From: Sipunculus nudus
Lineage: Eukaryota > Annelida > Sipuncula > Golfingiida > Sipunculidae
DNA: 64,000 nt
Assembly (NCBI GenBank): GCA_026874595.1
Contig: CM049314.1
Coordinates: 77,266,300 to 77,330,299 of the forward strand
Direction of reading: 5' to 3'
Under the pieces are notes generated by a model that ran no database searches, had not been told where the DNA came from, and saw only the letters and a list, made by a program, of their open reading frames with translations. This document shows positions 34,690-47,664 of the stretch, piece by piece (positions within the stretch are counted from its first letter, which is position 1; every line of letters starts with the position of its first letter). Made by a program: the position numbers and the translations under genes.

Positions 34690-36280
34690 GATTACATAAC
34701 GCAAAGACATAAGGGAACAGTTTTTCAGGAAACCGAAATCCTAATTTTTTTTGTCTCGAAATGTCTCTTTACATTACATATTCAAATAATTTCCCAATAT
34801 GGAAGGGGGATACCCCTTCCCATGTACCTGTAACTAACCTTAATGAAACCATTAATTAATTAAACCATTATTTTCATACACTAAAATATATAATATATAA
34901 CGTATAGTTATAATAATATTATTAATAATAGTAATATATATGTATATATATATATATATGCATATGCACGTATATATATATATGTGTTTTCATAGTACCC
35001 CTACATGCATATTAGCGCCCCTACCCCATTTTTGAATTTCTGGCTCCGCCACTGATCATGGCCCCCTCCCCTCACTAAATCCTGGCTACGCCCCTGTCCT
35101 ACGAAGCAGATTAAATACGTTACACCGGAAGACAGTGTTTTTAATGGAGTATTGGTATGTGTGTGTGTAAGTGTGTGTATGTTCTAAGCTATCCCGCCTC
35201 TATATTACATTAGGATTTGTTACAGAAGTGATCAAGGGTCAGATTTCTCTCTTTCCATATATCTGCATGTAACATAATATAAGTTAAATAATGAAGCTTT
35301 GTTATAATAATATAATATGTAAACTTATAGCATATAAACTTATATATGAACTAACTTTATCTTTTTTTCCGTGCTAGTTGCGACGAATGAGCAAATACGG
35401 CTTCCGCTTAAATGAATATTACTTCTTTCCCTTAGAAGACGAATAGATTTAACACTAGGAGATTCATTGGTAAAAAATATCAACTGCCATTTGTAAGTTC
35501 CCGATAAATAGCGTTCGAATTAAATTAACTATTAATATAACATTAAAATGTATGGGCACATAACATAACATTAGTAAATTTACAAGACAGCTGGTTTAGG
35601 TTCAAATATTATAATAAAAAATAATAGGCAATAAATGCATATTTGTAATCACTTAAAAGGTAGTAAAACATCACACGGGCATCAACGCATACTTTATATT
35701 GACATAGTATATCGCAGTTGGACAACTTTAGTAGATAATATAGTCTCCTTTTATAAAATGTGATGGAACTAAATCAAATAAAAACGTATAACCGGATCAA
35801 TGATCCAATAATTGGTCATCATTCTAACGACAGCTGTTGTTATATTTTCTCTTGATACCATTTAAAGATTTTGTCCGTCGGAACTGTTAATGTTATCATG
35901 TGATCAAACACGTCATTTGCAATATAGCAAATTGCATTTGCAATATAATGACAGCAATTAATATCGGAAAAAAATTTATAGGAACACGGACACCTTTCGA
36001 ATGTGAAATGTGAAAATCATGAAAAATGACTAATGAAAAAATGACTGAATAATTTGTAAAAAATAATTGTGAACTTTGATAAAACAATTCTTTATGTTCT
36101 ACTGTTCACTGAAAACAGTAGATATTTTTGTCACACTAGCTTTTTTTCCATTTAATTATTGTACTTCAAAGATTGTCTGTGATCACTTCATGCTCCCAGT
36201 AATTCCATCATTGATCCTTTGTTATAAGAACCTGTCATATAAGAATAGTGTTTTTAATAATGTACTTCAGCTGTTTGGCC
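34690..36280. other. AT-rich intergenic sequence
   Basis: A mixed TA-rich tract covers about 34,885-34,985. At 35,041-35,096 two transposon-like termini lie close together on the minus strand: cagtggcggagcca and caggggcgtagccagg. No gene was recognised in the rest. Confidence 0.4.
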
Positions 36281-36282
36281 TC

Positions 36283-36283
<1 letters not shown>

Positions 36284-36328
<45 letters not shown>
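36284..36328. repeat. (TA)n microsatellite
   Basis: About 45 bases of pure TA. Confidence 0.97.
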
Positions 36329-36329
<1 letters not shown>

Positions 36330-36331
<2 letters not shown>

Positions 36332-38150
36332 ATTGTTAACTGATACATTGGAGTATGTATTAATATAATACTATGTACTATACTTTATTGCGGATATAAA
36401 TATATGCAATGCTATACAGATTGCGTCAGTTATATATGAGACAATTGGGTCTGTGGTACACGTCCTCTCGTGGGAAACTTACACATATTCCCTTTTCCCG
36501 TCCCGGCTTGCCTCTAACTTCGAGTAGCAAATAAGCTTGATTTTGGTACAAGTTCAATGCTCACTATGAGCAGAATGGGATTACATGAATATCTGATATA
36601 CACATATAAAAATAATTTTGTAACAATAAGCCCGATCAAGTTTGATATGTGAAGTTGCGCGGCAAGGCCACCAGGTTGAGTAGTATATATACGTTTCAAG
36701 CCACAGATCGCGAACGGTGCAAACTCTTTTACTGATATGCAGGAGTTCGCTAACTGTTTTAGAACGAAATATTGACAGGTAGTGTTATATTGTAAGCAAA
36801 AAACACTATATTTCATATAGATTTAATATATCTGTTCAATATATAGGTCTCTTTAATCACTGTTTTCCGATGTAGTATGCATTGTCACCAGTAATACGCC
36901 ATATAATAACTTTTTGAAGCCATATCATCACCCACATAGACATACACGGAATATCAGACGTATTCACATCAACTGAAAACTAATTGAAAAGATGATCTTT
37001 TTGATAATTATTGAGGTAACAATTTTAACAATTTTAAAATCAAGGCAATGTCCAGCAGACTCTGCCCCTCATGCACCGCCGCTACCTGAATAGCACTTGT
37101 CAGTGAAGCCTTAAGGAAACCCTCAACAGGTGTTAGCTTCACAATGCCTTCTCCAAGGCAATAACGCTACCAGCCAGTCGACTGGATATTTACCGTTCAG
37201 TCCGGTGTCCAATAGCACACGTTTGCTTAAATTTTAGATGCCCGAAGGTTGGCTGATGAAAGTGACTTGTAGTAATATATTAAAAATACAATTAATTCGG
37301 TAGGCTGACTTTCGATGGACAATGATCAAGTTCGACGAACACTCGAAAAAATTAACCATCCTACAATGATTGGCGGATGCGGGTTCGATGACAATCAAAC
37401 TCTCCTCGCAAATAGATTGTCACCTTGAAACTGGTTATTTGTATTTCCGATTGCGTTCCGTGGCTTTTCAAATCCAAACCTCGTAAACATTTCGTAACAG
37501 CTAAAAGTCATTTTGAGAACTGAATGAAACCCGGATATCTCAAAACAGCATATAAGGTGTGCCGTTAGTTAAATGACACCTACCGATGAAGAAATACGGG
37601 ATCGATAGAGGCGATTTGCGTTAACTGATCTGAATCCCAGTTTAGAACTAGACATTAATCAACATGTTATAAGACCAATCTTTATAAAAAAAAAGTTAAT
37701 AAAATTTCAATAAACATTTGATAAAGATCAAGGTCTCTCCCTCTCAATACATATTTATGTTATAATGATATAATAAATATATTTATCATTATACTTTATT
37801 TTTATTATTAATATAATATATAAGAAACTATATGCTAAAGTCATGTTGTTTATTAAAACTCTCTCGCACAACTACACACGGTAATTAAAGCAGTCTCGTA
37901 CACCTACACATGAGTAAATAATTTATAATTTCCAGATTCGCGCTTGATGTATAATCACTCTCAAATAGTCCTTAGTGGTCCGGGCAAACAAGGTCAATCT
38001 CATCAAACCTAAGATCGAGTCACTGTGGAGGGAATAATATTTCACTATTTCAATAACGGATGCGACAAGATACCGTGGCGTTACTGCCAGAGCTCAGAAA
38101 ATGCGAGAAATAAACTCTAGTTTGCTTTGCATTTCTTCAGGTTTTAGGAC
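36330..38150. other. Intergenic sequence
   Basis: No gene recognised. A GC-richer patch at 37,045-37,220 (ctctgcccctcatgcaccgc) matches nothing I can name. Confidence 0.35.
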
Positions 38151-38154
38151 CTCT

Positions 38155-38296
38155 ATCTAAGACATATGGAGATTTCTTCCCATTCTGCCGGATGTAGCTG
38201 TCAGCAGTAGTAACTGAACCAGTGGAAAATTCACTGGATTTATAAGAATTGACGGAATGAGATTGGCCAGGACTGACACAGGGAAATATTATCCTG
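38155..38296 (-). other. Distant NTC-type exon relic
   Basis: The minus strand reads IFPCVSPGQSHSVNS and stays open for some 30 further codons. It resembles the blocks at 4.9 and 19.5 kb in the same frame, with an acceptor-like aaaacag a few bases upstream. The similarity is weak. If real, the tandem family extends to this part of the window. Confidence 0.2.
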
Positions 38297-38311
38297 TTTT
38301 AACCTGATAAA

Positions 38312-38370
38312 TGTGACGAGGCCGGGCGATGGGCTAGCCGCGCGCTGACACTCTCAATTTAACCTGGTAT
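38312..38370 (+). mobile_element. Possible 5' end of a second LTR
   Basis: The sequence TGTGACGAGGCCGGGCGATG, then gctagccg, then gacactctcaatttaacctgg resembles the start of the solo LTR at 27,037 (tgtgacacgggcg, cctagccg, gcactctcagtttaatcc). Only this 60-base head is recognisable; no TATA box or 3' end follows. Confidence 0.35.
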
Positions 38371-40953
38371 TTTTACTAACGTTACCTAAATCCTGTGCTT
38401 TGCAGAGAAATCTCGACGTAAAAGAGAAGGATTAGGAGATACCTTTCACATACGGAAATCAGAAGAGAAATCAATGGCAGCTTTTCTCGCCCTGGAGTAT
38501 TCTGGATGAGATGTTGAACTTTTTCCTGGGAGGCGACTAAAATAAATTCAACAGATGGTATCCAGAATAATTGCTTACTTGACTTCCAAACTCGCGTGAG
38601 ATTGATGTTTTTGGCCTTCTTTAGAAAGAGTCAACATTTTGTTTTGTCATAAAGAAAATTTAATAATACGGGATTTTTTTTCACCCGTCCACAGAGTGGA
38701 TGAAAAATAACACATAGATTGCTTGACTCATCACTGCATCTATATAACGTGCCTTTGTTCTTTTTGTACAGGCTGTAGACTATTTGCTGGAAAACATGTG
38801 AATCTTGACCTATGATTTTCTGCTTTTCTCAATATACCTTGGACATTGAAATTTGTACCTTAATGTTTAAAATTTCTGAAAATGTAGTCTAAATGCTTCA
38901 TTTCTATACAGAGGAGGAATTCTATTTAATTTCTCCTGATAAATACTAGAAACTTTAAAGTAAGCTATTAATGTTCCTTCAGTATATAAATTGATTTCTT
39001 GCTCACTCTATGTACATCTGTTATGATCTCTGGTTATTCCCGTTAAGAAAGTCTTCATAACCAACTTGTGACGGAGGTATTAGCTTGTTTATAGGTATAA
39101 AGGTATAAGCATGTGTATCTATAAGCTCTTAGTCGCAGCAATGCTTAGGAACGGGAAAAATATGTCAACTGAGATCGTTGGTTAAATATGTGAGGCAGAT
39201 TAAAGGTCAGAAGTTTAAAACGAGATTTTCAAAAACTATGATTTGCCTGCGTGTCTGTGTTGAGTGTGTTTGGATTATTTTGGCGCCCCCTACGTAATAA
39301 AGATGTAAACACATAAAAACCCTGTGTGCAGTGGGATCGGTATTTCCTCATCTAGTTTTTTTTTTAAGAAAGGTTCAAGCAATTTTCTACGGTTAATAGA
39401 CGCCATATATCGGAAAAGACCGTTCTACTTCGTTAAAGAATTATCGACTTACGAGTTCACTGAAACCCACATAACTCTGCTCTTACTCCTGATTATAGCG
39501 CCATTCCTCTTCTGTGATATTAGAGAGTCTACGACAAGCTTACTGGCTGTCAGGGTGCCGTTACATCCTCAGCGAGGAACCAACTTTAAGGCACTTTGAG
39601 GATGCAAAGATTTTCGTCATTTCTGACGTCTGATGGCCTAGAGGTACTTTGTCAATTGACAAACACCAGACTAATCGTGAGTATTCTTTGTATTCTTTCT
39701 AACAACATCAAACCTTAATGAGAAAAAAATCCCCTATAACTTCGCACATTGGTAAATCTCTCGTGTCTCACCATAGAAACAGAGTTTCATTTTGGATTGT
39801 AAGTTCGCATATATTATCTTGTGTTAATTTAGCATTCGTCACCTAATGTTAAGATTATGGCCTGTTTACCACAATATGAATGCAAACTGATAGATGACCA
39901 CTGCGATGCAATCCTAGATAATGCTTGCATCACGACTGAAATAGGCAATAAAATCTCGTTTTGGCGTTTATCGCTCTTTTTCGCAGAGTTATAGAACGTT
40001 ACATTCGCTGTAAATTCGACGTGAGTAAAAAAAAAAAAAAAAAAAAAAAAAAACAATGAAACCTTGTTAAAATGTAACAATTGTTTAAATTAGTTTTCAA
40101 CAAAAAATATCTAACGAGGAGAAAAATGTTTTACATGACAGACCTGCTGATGATGGGTTGTCAGACAATGTTGTATAGGTTTCTGCTTGAAAACAAAGTA
40201 CCTCCGCTGAAACAAGAGACTCGCCCACCATTGATTGATGTATTGCGAAGATGCTTGGTTCAGAAAATATATTACCAGTACAAAAAAAAGAACTTGTGAA
40301 CCTTAAATCACTACGAAATGCATGACCTCAAACAAGTCTTAAATATCGTGGTTTTCGAGGGTGCATTGAAACATGATGTTATATATGGACAGTGTTAATC
40401 ATTGTCCAATTAAAATGGAGGTAACAGTGTTTCTTTCTCGCGCCAAAATATGCAGCACGCTACTTCCTAGATAAGCTATTCTCAGCTGTGTTGTGTAAAA
40501 TGTTCCAACCCCATTTCAGTCAAGGCCATTTGTCTAGAGTTTAAGATTTAGAAGCAAAAATCTTGGAAAATGATTATTGGTCTAGATTTAAAGTTTGATC
40601 TTAAAGAAAAACACTCAATAGCCCATTCAATAGTATGATACAAGTAATTCTTTCAGGCACAATATTTTGCGAAGAACATGCAGAACAATTAAGATAGGAA
40701 TTTAACATAAAATAAATACAAATCCCAGCTTTTATCGCGGAACAACTGAATTGTCCCTGTGTCTCTCTGTTTTTTTTTTATGAACATTTAAAATATATCA
40801 TATAATCTATAACTGTCAGGTGCATAGAGTTATTTATTAGTATTTTTGCACTGCTAAGTAAATTGTAAATCGATAAATAGATAAACCGTGATCCGTACTA
40901 CCAGTATCTATTGGATTATGATGTTCTTGATGATGATGATTATCATATTATTA

Positions 40954-40988
<35 letters not shown>

Positions 40989-41140
40989 ATTTTATTTTTG
41001 TGTGACAGCAAATTTATGCAAACGTACGAAAACACGCTTTATAGACATGGTTATCGGAAACCGAATTTCTCAGTAACCGGGGTTAATAGTAATCAGGAAT
41101 TCAGGCCAGTTATTAAATGATCATAACGAAACGGGTTACA
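38371..41140. other. Intergenic sequence with microsatellites
   Basis: A run of 27 A (40,027-40,053) and an (ATT)n tract (about 40,945-40,987) are present. No gene recognised. The 91-codon ORF at 39,324 and the 83-codon ORF crossing the poly-A are not supported. Confidence 0.4.
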
Positions 41141-41149
41141 GAGCTCGTA

Positions 41150-41460
41150 TTTATTTGATTTGCACAAGTGTATAATCAAGTTTACCCCCTGTCCTTTCCC
41201 CTCCGCGTAACAATACATAGTTCACTGGGTCATGGGAGCCCAAAAAGCTTGATATTCGGAAGTAATTTTACGACCATGTAGCTGACACTCAAACTATCTT
41301 CAAAGAAGGACCAATACGTCTAAGGACAACACTACAGGGAAAAGAAAGGATGGTTCACCTTCCGTTCCAGTTCCAACCCTTTGATCTTTTTTTCTAGATA
41401 TCCGGCTAAAACAGTTCACAGATTAAGACTTTTTTCTTGCCATTGTTCAATAGGTCTGCG
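41150..41460. repeat. Block shared with 48.0-48.25 kb
   Basis: Matching phrases in order include aaaaagcttgatattcggaa versus aaaaagcttattaataggaa, then catgtagctgacactcaaac versus catgtagcagacaatcaaac, then aaggaccaatacgtctaagg versus aaggacctgtacgtcttagg. They end with attaagacttttttcttgcc versus gttcagactttttcttttca. Offset is about 6.85 kb, same orientation. No reading frame is preserved. Confidence 0.6.
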
Positions 41461-42159
41461 TTCATTAAACATATTTATTTATTTAAGGAATAATTTTACA
41501 TGGGAATTGACATTTTCTTATCCGGTAATTTTATTACTAATTCCGAGGATTATTTTTCTTATAATTTATCCAGGTAACATAATAGTTTACTGTTAACAAA
41601 TGATAAAAAATAGTGGATGGTTCTGCACCAAATGGACGATTATGATCGGATGACTACGGGGTATATTTTCGAATACATAAATGGAAATAACAAAAAAAAA
41701 GTAAGTCTTTGACATTATTTTCATTCACCTCTCGTGATATATGAAATGCAATCGTCTGATTACAGTAGAACGCCTGCTTACGGCCACGCCTCTATAACGG
41801 TCTTTTGTCTATAACGGTCAGATTTTCCGGTCCCGAATTTTCGACCGTTATATTTCATAACCATTTTGTTGTTAATTATGGTCACTCCTCTATTGCGTAT
41901 TACGGCCAGGTCTCTCAGTCCCGCAGGCCGGGAAACTCCTAAATTACGGTCATGAGCAGTAACTCCGTGACATGGGCTCAACAAAACGAGCGGCCACTTA
42001 TGACCTCAATATCACTACACAAGTGTCCGCTCTCACATATTTCTGTCTGTTAATGAGTGCCTGGATAAAGGTAACCACTCGACCGAGACTGAGTTGTTTG
42101 ACACGTAGCCAGCGTCGTACTACCGCACTTAGCCTCATTAGTATACACAATAGTAAGGC

Positions 42160-43236
42160 TAGACTGGCCCAGTCCATGAAATAGTTCTGACTTAATTGTT
42201 GCTTCTGACAGAGAAATCAAACGTTCACGCGTTGTGTCGCATTTAGTATCGGTACCGCCATCTTACGGAAACTCGTATAACTAATTTGCCACTAACTGAT
42301 CCTCTGATTTCATGGACTGGTAATCTTGGCCGGTTCCCGGACGGTCAGCGCCACACATCACCGCCTCACTGAACTAAGGTCTTTTCCAGTGACGTCAACA
42401 GTGCTCTTTCCAAGAATCCTTTTTAAAACCTTGACCGGTTCATCCAGTAATCGCCAATTCCGGGCTTCCCATTGGCAACAAATATTCCGACTTAATTTGT
42501 CTTAATAATTTTAGGCCGTCGCATAAGTTGATTTGGGGAGACTATAAAACACTATAACTCTCAGCCTCAGTATTAATCGGACCAGCACTCATGAAAGTTG
42601 GCCTGGTTAAACCTAAAGTAGGCCAAACTCTGACTCAGCCAATCAGCGCGAGATATTCAGGTGCATTCAGGCGACGAGCGCAGTCAAAATATACCGGCTG
42701 ACTGAAACGATCACGATTCGCGTGTCGCAATTTGACAGTAAAAACACGGGTTCAGACAAATGCTGCCAGCTACTCTGGTCATCTCGGTAGAAGGAATTTT
42801 ACTGGACCTGTCGGAACCAAATTGTTGCGATAGTGTCTACAATATGCACTCTCATTTGGCCCATGGCCCGTAATATTCGTTCAGCAGAGATATATCATAG
42901 GACACGAAGGTTCATGTGTGGACTACCTGAACACATGATTTCAGTGCGAATGTTACCAAGCGGGTCGAGCTGTACGTTCGCTGTTGGCGTTCTCATAGAA
43001 CAATGCCACTCACATGAGGCGTGACGGCCTGATATGCAAATACTGGGGAATCGTCAGGTCCTCAAAGAGCCTTGTGACGCCTTGATATACAAATATCAGT
43101 GATTCACCCTACGGACTTTACAGGGCTTTAGTGATAAGAGCTGGCACTAAGTTAAGTTTATCGGTAGTTGGAATTACGTTTTATTTAAGCGTTTTTTATA
43201 AGTAAACGCAAATACTAAAGCCCAGGCAGGGCTATT
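42160..43236. mobile_element. Nested insertion in the pogo-like element, hAT-like ends
   Basis: The 2.3-kb copy reads continuously through caatagtaaggcatgtg. Here the same sequence is split after gtaaggc (42,153-42,159) and resumes with gtaaggc (43,237-43,243). The insert begins tagactggcccag and ends cccaggcagggcta, giving imperfect inverted TAG/CTA ends. A 7-8-base target duplication and TAG..CTA ends suit hAT-type elements. No transposase frame was recognised inside. It contains a TGACGTCA box near 42,395. Confidence 0.6.
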
Positions 43237-43530
43237 GTAAGGCATGTGCTCCCACATGCGTGTATGTTTAGGAGTCAGTCGCGCGAGCTGGAATTTTAAT
43301 CAGGGTGTTTGTCATTTAATTAACGAATGACAACCATCGGGTCCCGATGATTATGTCATCAGAAAAATGTTACGCAGACTATGATCTTTAATGTTCTTGT
43401 GAACACGTACATGAAACGAAAGCAGTGCGGCAAACATCGCACAATTTACCCATTATGAATAATGATGAATGCAAAATAAACATTGTTACATGTATAAAAT
43501 GTTACGCATACTCGGCCCATTTTTACTATT

Positions 43531-43789
43531 ATGGCGACCAAGAACAGACATGAAATTGCTCTCAAAGAAAAGCTAGATCTGATCAGGAAGAATGACCGGT
43601 AAAGCAGCCGACAGCTAGCAGAAATCTATGGTGTCGGCCGAAATCAAGTTCAAAACGTACTGAAGAGGAAGCGAGAGTTCATGGAACAGTATGAAGAATA
43701 CGCAAATGCCAGTAAAATAGACTGTATCTACAGGGAATGATAAACTGAACGATGTCATGTGCCAGGGGTTCAACAAGATGAGGGCTCAG
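43531..43789 (+). pseudogene. pogo/Tigger transposase, N-terminal fragment, broken
   Basis: The ATG at 43,531 opens MATKNRHEIALKEKLDLIRK, then NDR and an in-frame TAA at 43,600-43,602. The frame continues with SSRQLAEIYGVGRNQVQNVL. This is the helix-turn-helix pattern at the N-terminus of CENP-B/pogo-type transposases, which binds the transposon ends. After a TGA at 43,738 a +1 frame shift leads to NDVMCQGFNKMRAQ (43,748-43,789). That matches the start of the second DNA-binding helix-turn-helix (CENP-B-type) of such enzymes. The DDE catalytic domain is entirely missing. At about 85 codons it compares with some 400-550 residues for the family. Two lesions and the deletion make it non-functional. 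Confidence 0.8.
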
Positions 43790-43899
43790 TTACATTTTAA
43801 CTCCCTTATCCTGGTCAAGACTTTTATAACGGCCACTCCTGTATTAAGGCCATTTTCATCCAGTCCCGATGTTGACCGTAATACAGACGTTCTACTGTA

Positions 43900-46360
43900 T
43901 ATAGAACCAGTCATATTTAAGTTTCATATGAGTATGCGTTTAATGCTTAAACTAAGCCGTTCATGCTTTGCCAATGAATTTATTGACAGCCACTGCTAAT
44001 TTCAGCATTCTTTTTTTTTTTTTTTTGCAAATTGTAACATTTTAGAATATGAACTAATGTGCAGCAGCAGGGTTCCACTTAATGGACCCAAAAGGTATGG
44101 TTTTGTAGATGTGGTAATTTCATACCAGGATAACTTAAAATCTGTTCAGATCTTAATTCTTGTCACAATGAATTTTCTTTCTTTAAAACACTTCTCGTGT
44201 CATTCTTATAAATCCGTGCTTCATTAGCATCAGTTTCGTGTTTGTTATAACAGTACCCTACGTGCTTTGCACACTGATAATTTCATCTTGTCTTTTATCA
44301 AGAATAAAATGCGACTGGGTTCACGATAACGAAATCAAATTAGAAACAAGATTACGAAACTGATACAATGAAAGGAAATTATATTATATTACAAAACGTA
44401 TCAAACATCTACTTAGTTCATTGAAATATTAGTAATAAAGAGTGTAACATTAAAGGTGATTTCAGGATGTACAATGAATAATATACGACACGTGATAAAT
44501 AATGGAACCATAGCAGAAAATCTATATTCCCGCTTAGGATTAAATTTTACTGATGGTCTTCACTTTCTATAACGGTTGGTCACACAGAATCTTATGGACA
44601 TTAATGTACCTGACGGAGACACGCCAACCCCTGCGGAGTAATTATTATCTAAACATGTGAAATCGTAAAAAATGAAAATAAAATGAAAGAAACAGTTGCC
44701 TACGGTCTGACACTTTTTCTCCTTTTTTTTCTCTCTCACATTTTCGCGTTCTCTTTATCTGTATATTTGTGTGTGTTTTATCTATATCACTATATCTCGT
44801 CCTCGTCCTCTGCCTTTGAATGGCCCTGTCTCTATTTCTGCGTTTATCTGTACTTGTCACACTTATTTATATACATCAGCATATTCAAGTTGATATCCTG
44901 TAATGTTAAAAATATCCTTCGAATACATCGTGGTATTATAACAATCTAATTTAATTAATCTGCTTCCGCAAGCGTATCATACAGTACTTACTACATAGAT
45001 GAACACACAACCGCAAAATAGCAAAATGGAAACATTTTCTTATTTCTTTGGGTATTTAAGGCTAATTCTATGTTAAAACTCAAGCTTACAGTTCGTTTGA
45101 TTACATATACGAGTTGAAATAACTAGGCAAAAGAAAGATTAAATATGGCATGGTAAGCCTGAACCACCATATTTTCTCATGGAACACATCTGTCGAGTTC
45201 CACCATTAGTTATTATAACTTTTTCTGCAAACCAAACTTTTTTTACCTTTGGCAGGCACATTAATCATGCTCCTCTTACAGAACCAAACCAAAAACTACA
45301 CTGAAGAAAACCATTTTCTTTTAAGAGTTTAAATATTAATAAAGAATCCAGTGAAATGAAATCCCAACTCAAGAACATTTGGATCAGCTTAACATCGATA
45401 ATTGTTTTGGTCGTTCAGTCTCAGGTGGCTTTACTGACATCTGCCATACATTGTATTATGCGACCTTTTACTGGAAAATGATTTTTTTTTATCGTTCAAG
45501 AAAAATCTCCGCCAGGCTGTTATTTTTGTTTGATATCAATCTAAGATTATGGATAGACTTGTTGTCTTGAAATAAATTAATATACTTTTTTTATCGTTTC
45601 TATTAGTATAAAAATTAAAAGTTTACATAATAAGCAATAACAAAATATAATCTAAACCTCAAGTGTCAAAGAATGTTTAAGGTTGATTTAATTTTTTTTA
45701 AATGTTAATTTCACATAATTGAAATTTGAGACAATTCCATTTAAACATTCATCTAAATGTCTATTTTATCCAGCATAAATACATTACTCACCTCCCGCCA
45801 TGTCCTAGTTTTAGTTCATCCTTTGCTTTCCGTCAACCGAAAGTGTACGTTTTTATGTAGGTCTCTCTTTTTTTAAAACACTAAACGGGTTATAAACATT
45901 GTCACTTTCTTTTATTACATTTGTTTCTTTAACAATTTTAGGCGTTGTAGGCGATGAGTTGCTCAGAGATAGATATATGCATCGCTTTATATATATATGT
46001 GTGTGTGTGTGTGTGTATACATTTCGCATTTAGGTAACATGGATCAATGATCCTATGATAATTGGTTCGCTTAATTACGCGCATAGACACATTCGCATTC
46101 TGTTTACACACGTTGTATTTTATACACGTTGAAAACTTAAAGTCAGGTTTTCAAGGACTGCTTAACACATGGCTAACAGGTTAATTAGAAATCAGTGACA
46201 CCAGAGTATGCCGCCACTTAGAGCTAGATGCGACCTTCAATCGTGGGGAGTCATGTCGGGTGGTATGCCAGATGACTGGTGATCGCAGGAACCCATGAAC
46301 GATTGCAAATAAAAAAAAACATGTTGTAATGAGGTCTTTGATCGTAAACAAAACCCCCTT
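43900..46360. other. Intergenic sequence
   Basis: No gene recognised. A T-rich tract (44,011-44,027) and a short (GT)n tract after TA repeats (45,990-46,017) are present. ORFs around 44.7-44.9 kb come from pyrimidine-rich sequence and are not supported. Confidence 0.4.
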
Positions 46361-46379
46361 CAACTAGCGTGGTCGAGGG

Positions 46380-46640
46380 TATCTTATCTGATCGTTTTTT
46401 AGGTGGTGGCAAACAATCATGCGACCATTTTGATTATAGTCTGATACTATCACAACAAACAATACACAAATTGTCTTATGAGAGTCGTAAGCCTATCGCA
46501 CGATCATACACGACTACTCGGAAAATTATCATGGACAGTCTTACGCTAGTCGTACAAAGCCGTAAAACGTCGTACGACAAGTCTTCCTGCGACAAGTCTT
46601 CAATCTCCGTGCGACAGTCTTATTTTTATGTGACCGGAAC
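46380..46640. repeat. Sequence rich in 'cgtacgac'-type motifs
   Basis: Motifs such as gagtcgtaag, tagtcgtaca, cgtcgtacgacaagtctt and gcgacaagtctt recur within 150 bases, in both orientations. This is the look of transposon subterminal repeats. The 107-codon ORF covering it is probably incidental. Confidence 0.4.
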
Positions 46641-47535
46641 ATTTTTTATGCTAAGTAGTCGGAGTCAGTTACAAAGACCGCCTGTTTCCTGAGACATCAG
46701 GAATTAATGATGATACCTTCACTTTTACACTTTATGAAAGCTGCCCCAAGGTTCGGTATCCTATGGCTGTTTATCCAAATGATCTGTTGTATTTTTTATC
46801 ATAGTAAAATGTCTTTTAAAAGGGATAACGTTAAAACTTGGTCTCTTTTTCACAACTCAAATGGAAGGTGTAACGGTCCTCATTTTGTTCCGGACCGATA
46901 TGATTATTCTCAGTGTAAAACAAAACCAATGTAACCATATTATAAGATAACAATTGCCTAAACTTTCATCAAATATCATAACGATTTTTTTTTATTTTAA
47001 TTCATTCTCACGTCAACATTTAACACAAGGTTCAGTTGTAAAGAAAGGACTACGTGTCGTTCGGTCGTCAGTCAAGATTATTTATATATTTTCTGAAAGA
47101 AGGTAAGACAAAGTATATCTAGCGTGTAAGACTCATCCGCAGTCTTCTTTTGATATCTAGTGAAAGTACCTGGGCAAAGTGAGTAAATTTTTAGAAAAAA
47201 CAAGGGTAAATCAGTGCTTCATGCATTAATTCAAGCAAGTCATGAACCACGTGATGTTTGGTTGCATTTAGTAAATATTGACAATCTTAATTATTAACAC
47301 ATTCAGCAGACAAACAACATCTTATTCCCTTGAAGGAATGTAAAATGTACTGGCAATATTATGTTGAAATATTCTCGGAAACACTATTAACATTAGCCAG
47401 CCTTTATTCAGCCAAGGTTACCGATAAAACTTTAAAAGAAGGAAAAATGGAATTATTGTTAATATAAAGAGAGGCAAATTAACGCCAGACACACACACAC
47501 AGAATCTTAAATATACCGAACATTTCTCGTGTTAA
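46641..47535. other. Intergenic sequence
   Basis: Nothing recognised apart from a short (AC)n tract near 47,490. Confidence 0.4.
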
Positions 47536-47536
47536 G

Positions 47537-47579
47537 TGAATATATATATATATATACAAACACACACATATATCATTCT

Positions 47580-47663
<84 letters not shown>
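47537..47663. repeat. Compound (TA)n / (CA)n microsatellite
   Basis: TA at 47,540-47,556, a short CA stretch, then about 80 bases of pure TA (47,584-47,663), the longest such tract in the window. Confidence 0.97.

Positions 47664-47664
<1 letters not shown>

Larger units (their letters stand above)
41761..43899 (+). mobile_element. pogo/Tigger-type DNA transposon, non-autonomous
   Basis: Left end TACAGTAGAACGCCTG (41,761) and right end cagacgttctactgta (to 43,899) form inverted repeats with TA at each boundary, as expected of the Tc1/mariner-pogo group. Subterminal blocks (ttacggccac, tataacgg) are repeated in several orientations near both ends. The element carries only an N-terminal transposase fragment near its right side, so it cannot encode a full enzyme. 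It is interrupted by a 1.08-kb insertion (42,160-43,236). The copy at 2.25-2.93 kb is a different internal-deletion product of the same family. Confidence 0.8.

Noticed and set aside
39829-40080. 83-codon minus ORF with poly-Phe
   Set aside because: The phenylalanines are the reverse reading of the 27-base A tract; nothing else supports coding.
44645-44949. Arg/Lys-rich minus ORF and hydrophobic plus ORF
   Set aside because: Both come from the same pyrimidine-rich strand bias; no homology or splice signals were seen.
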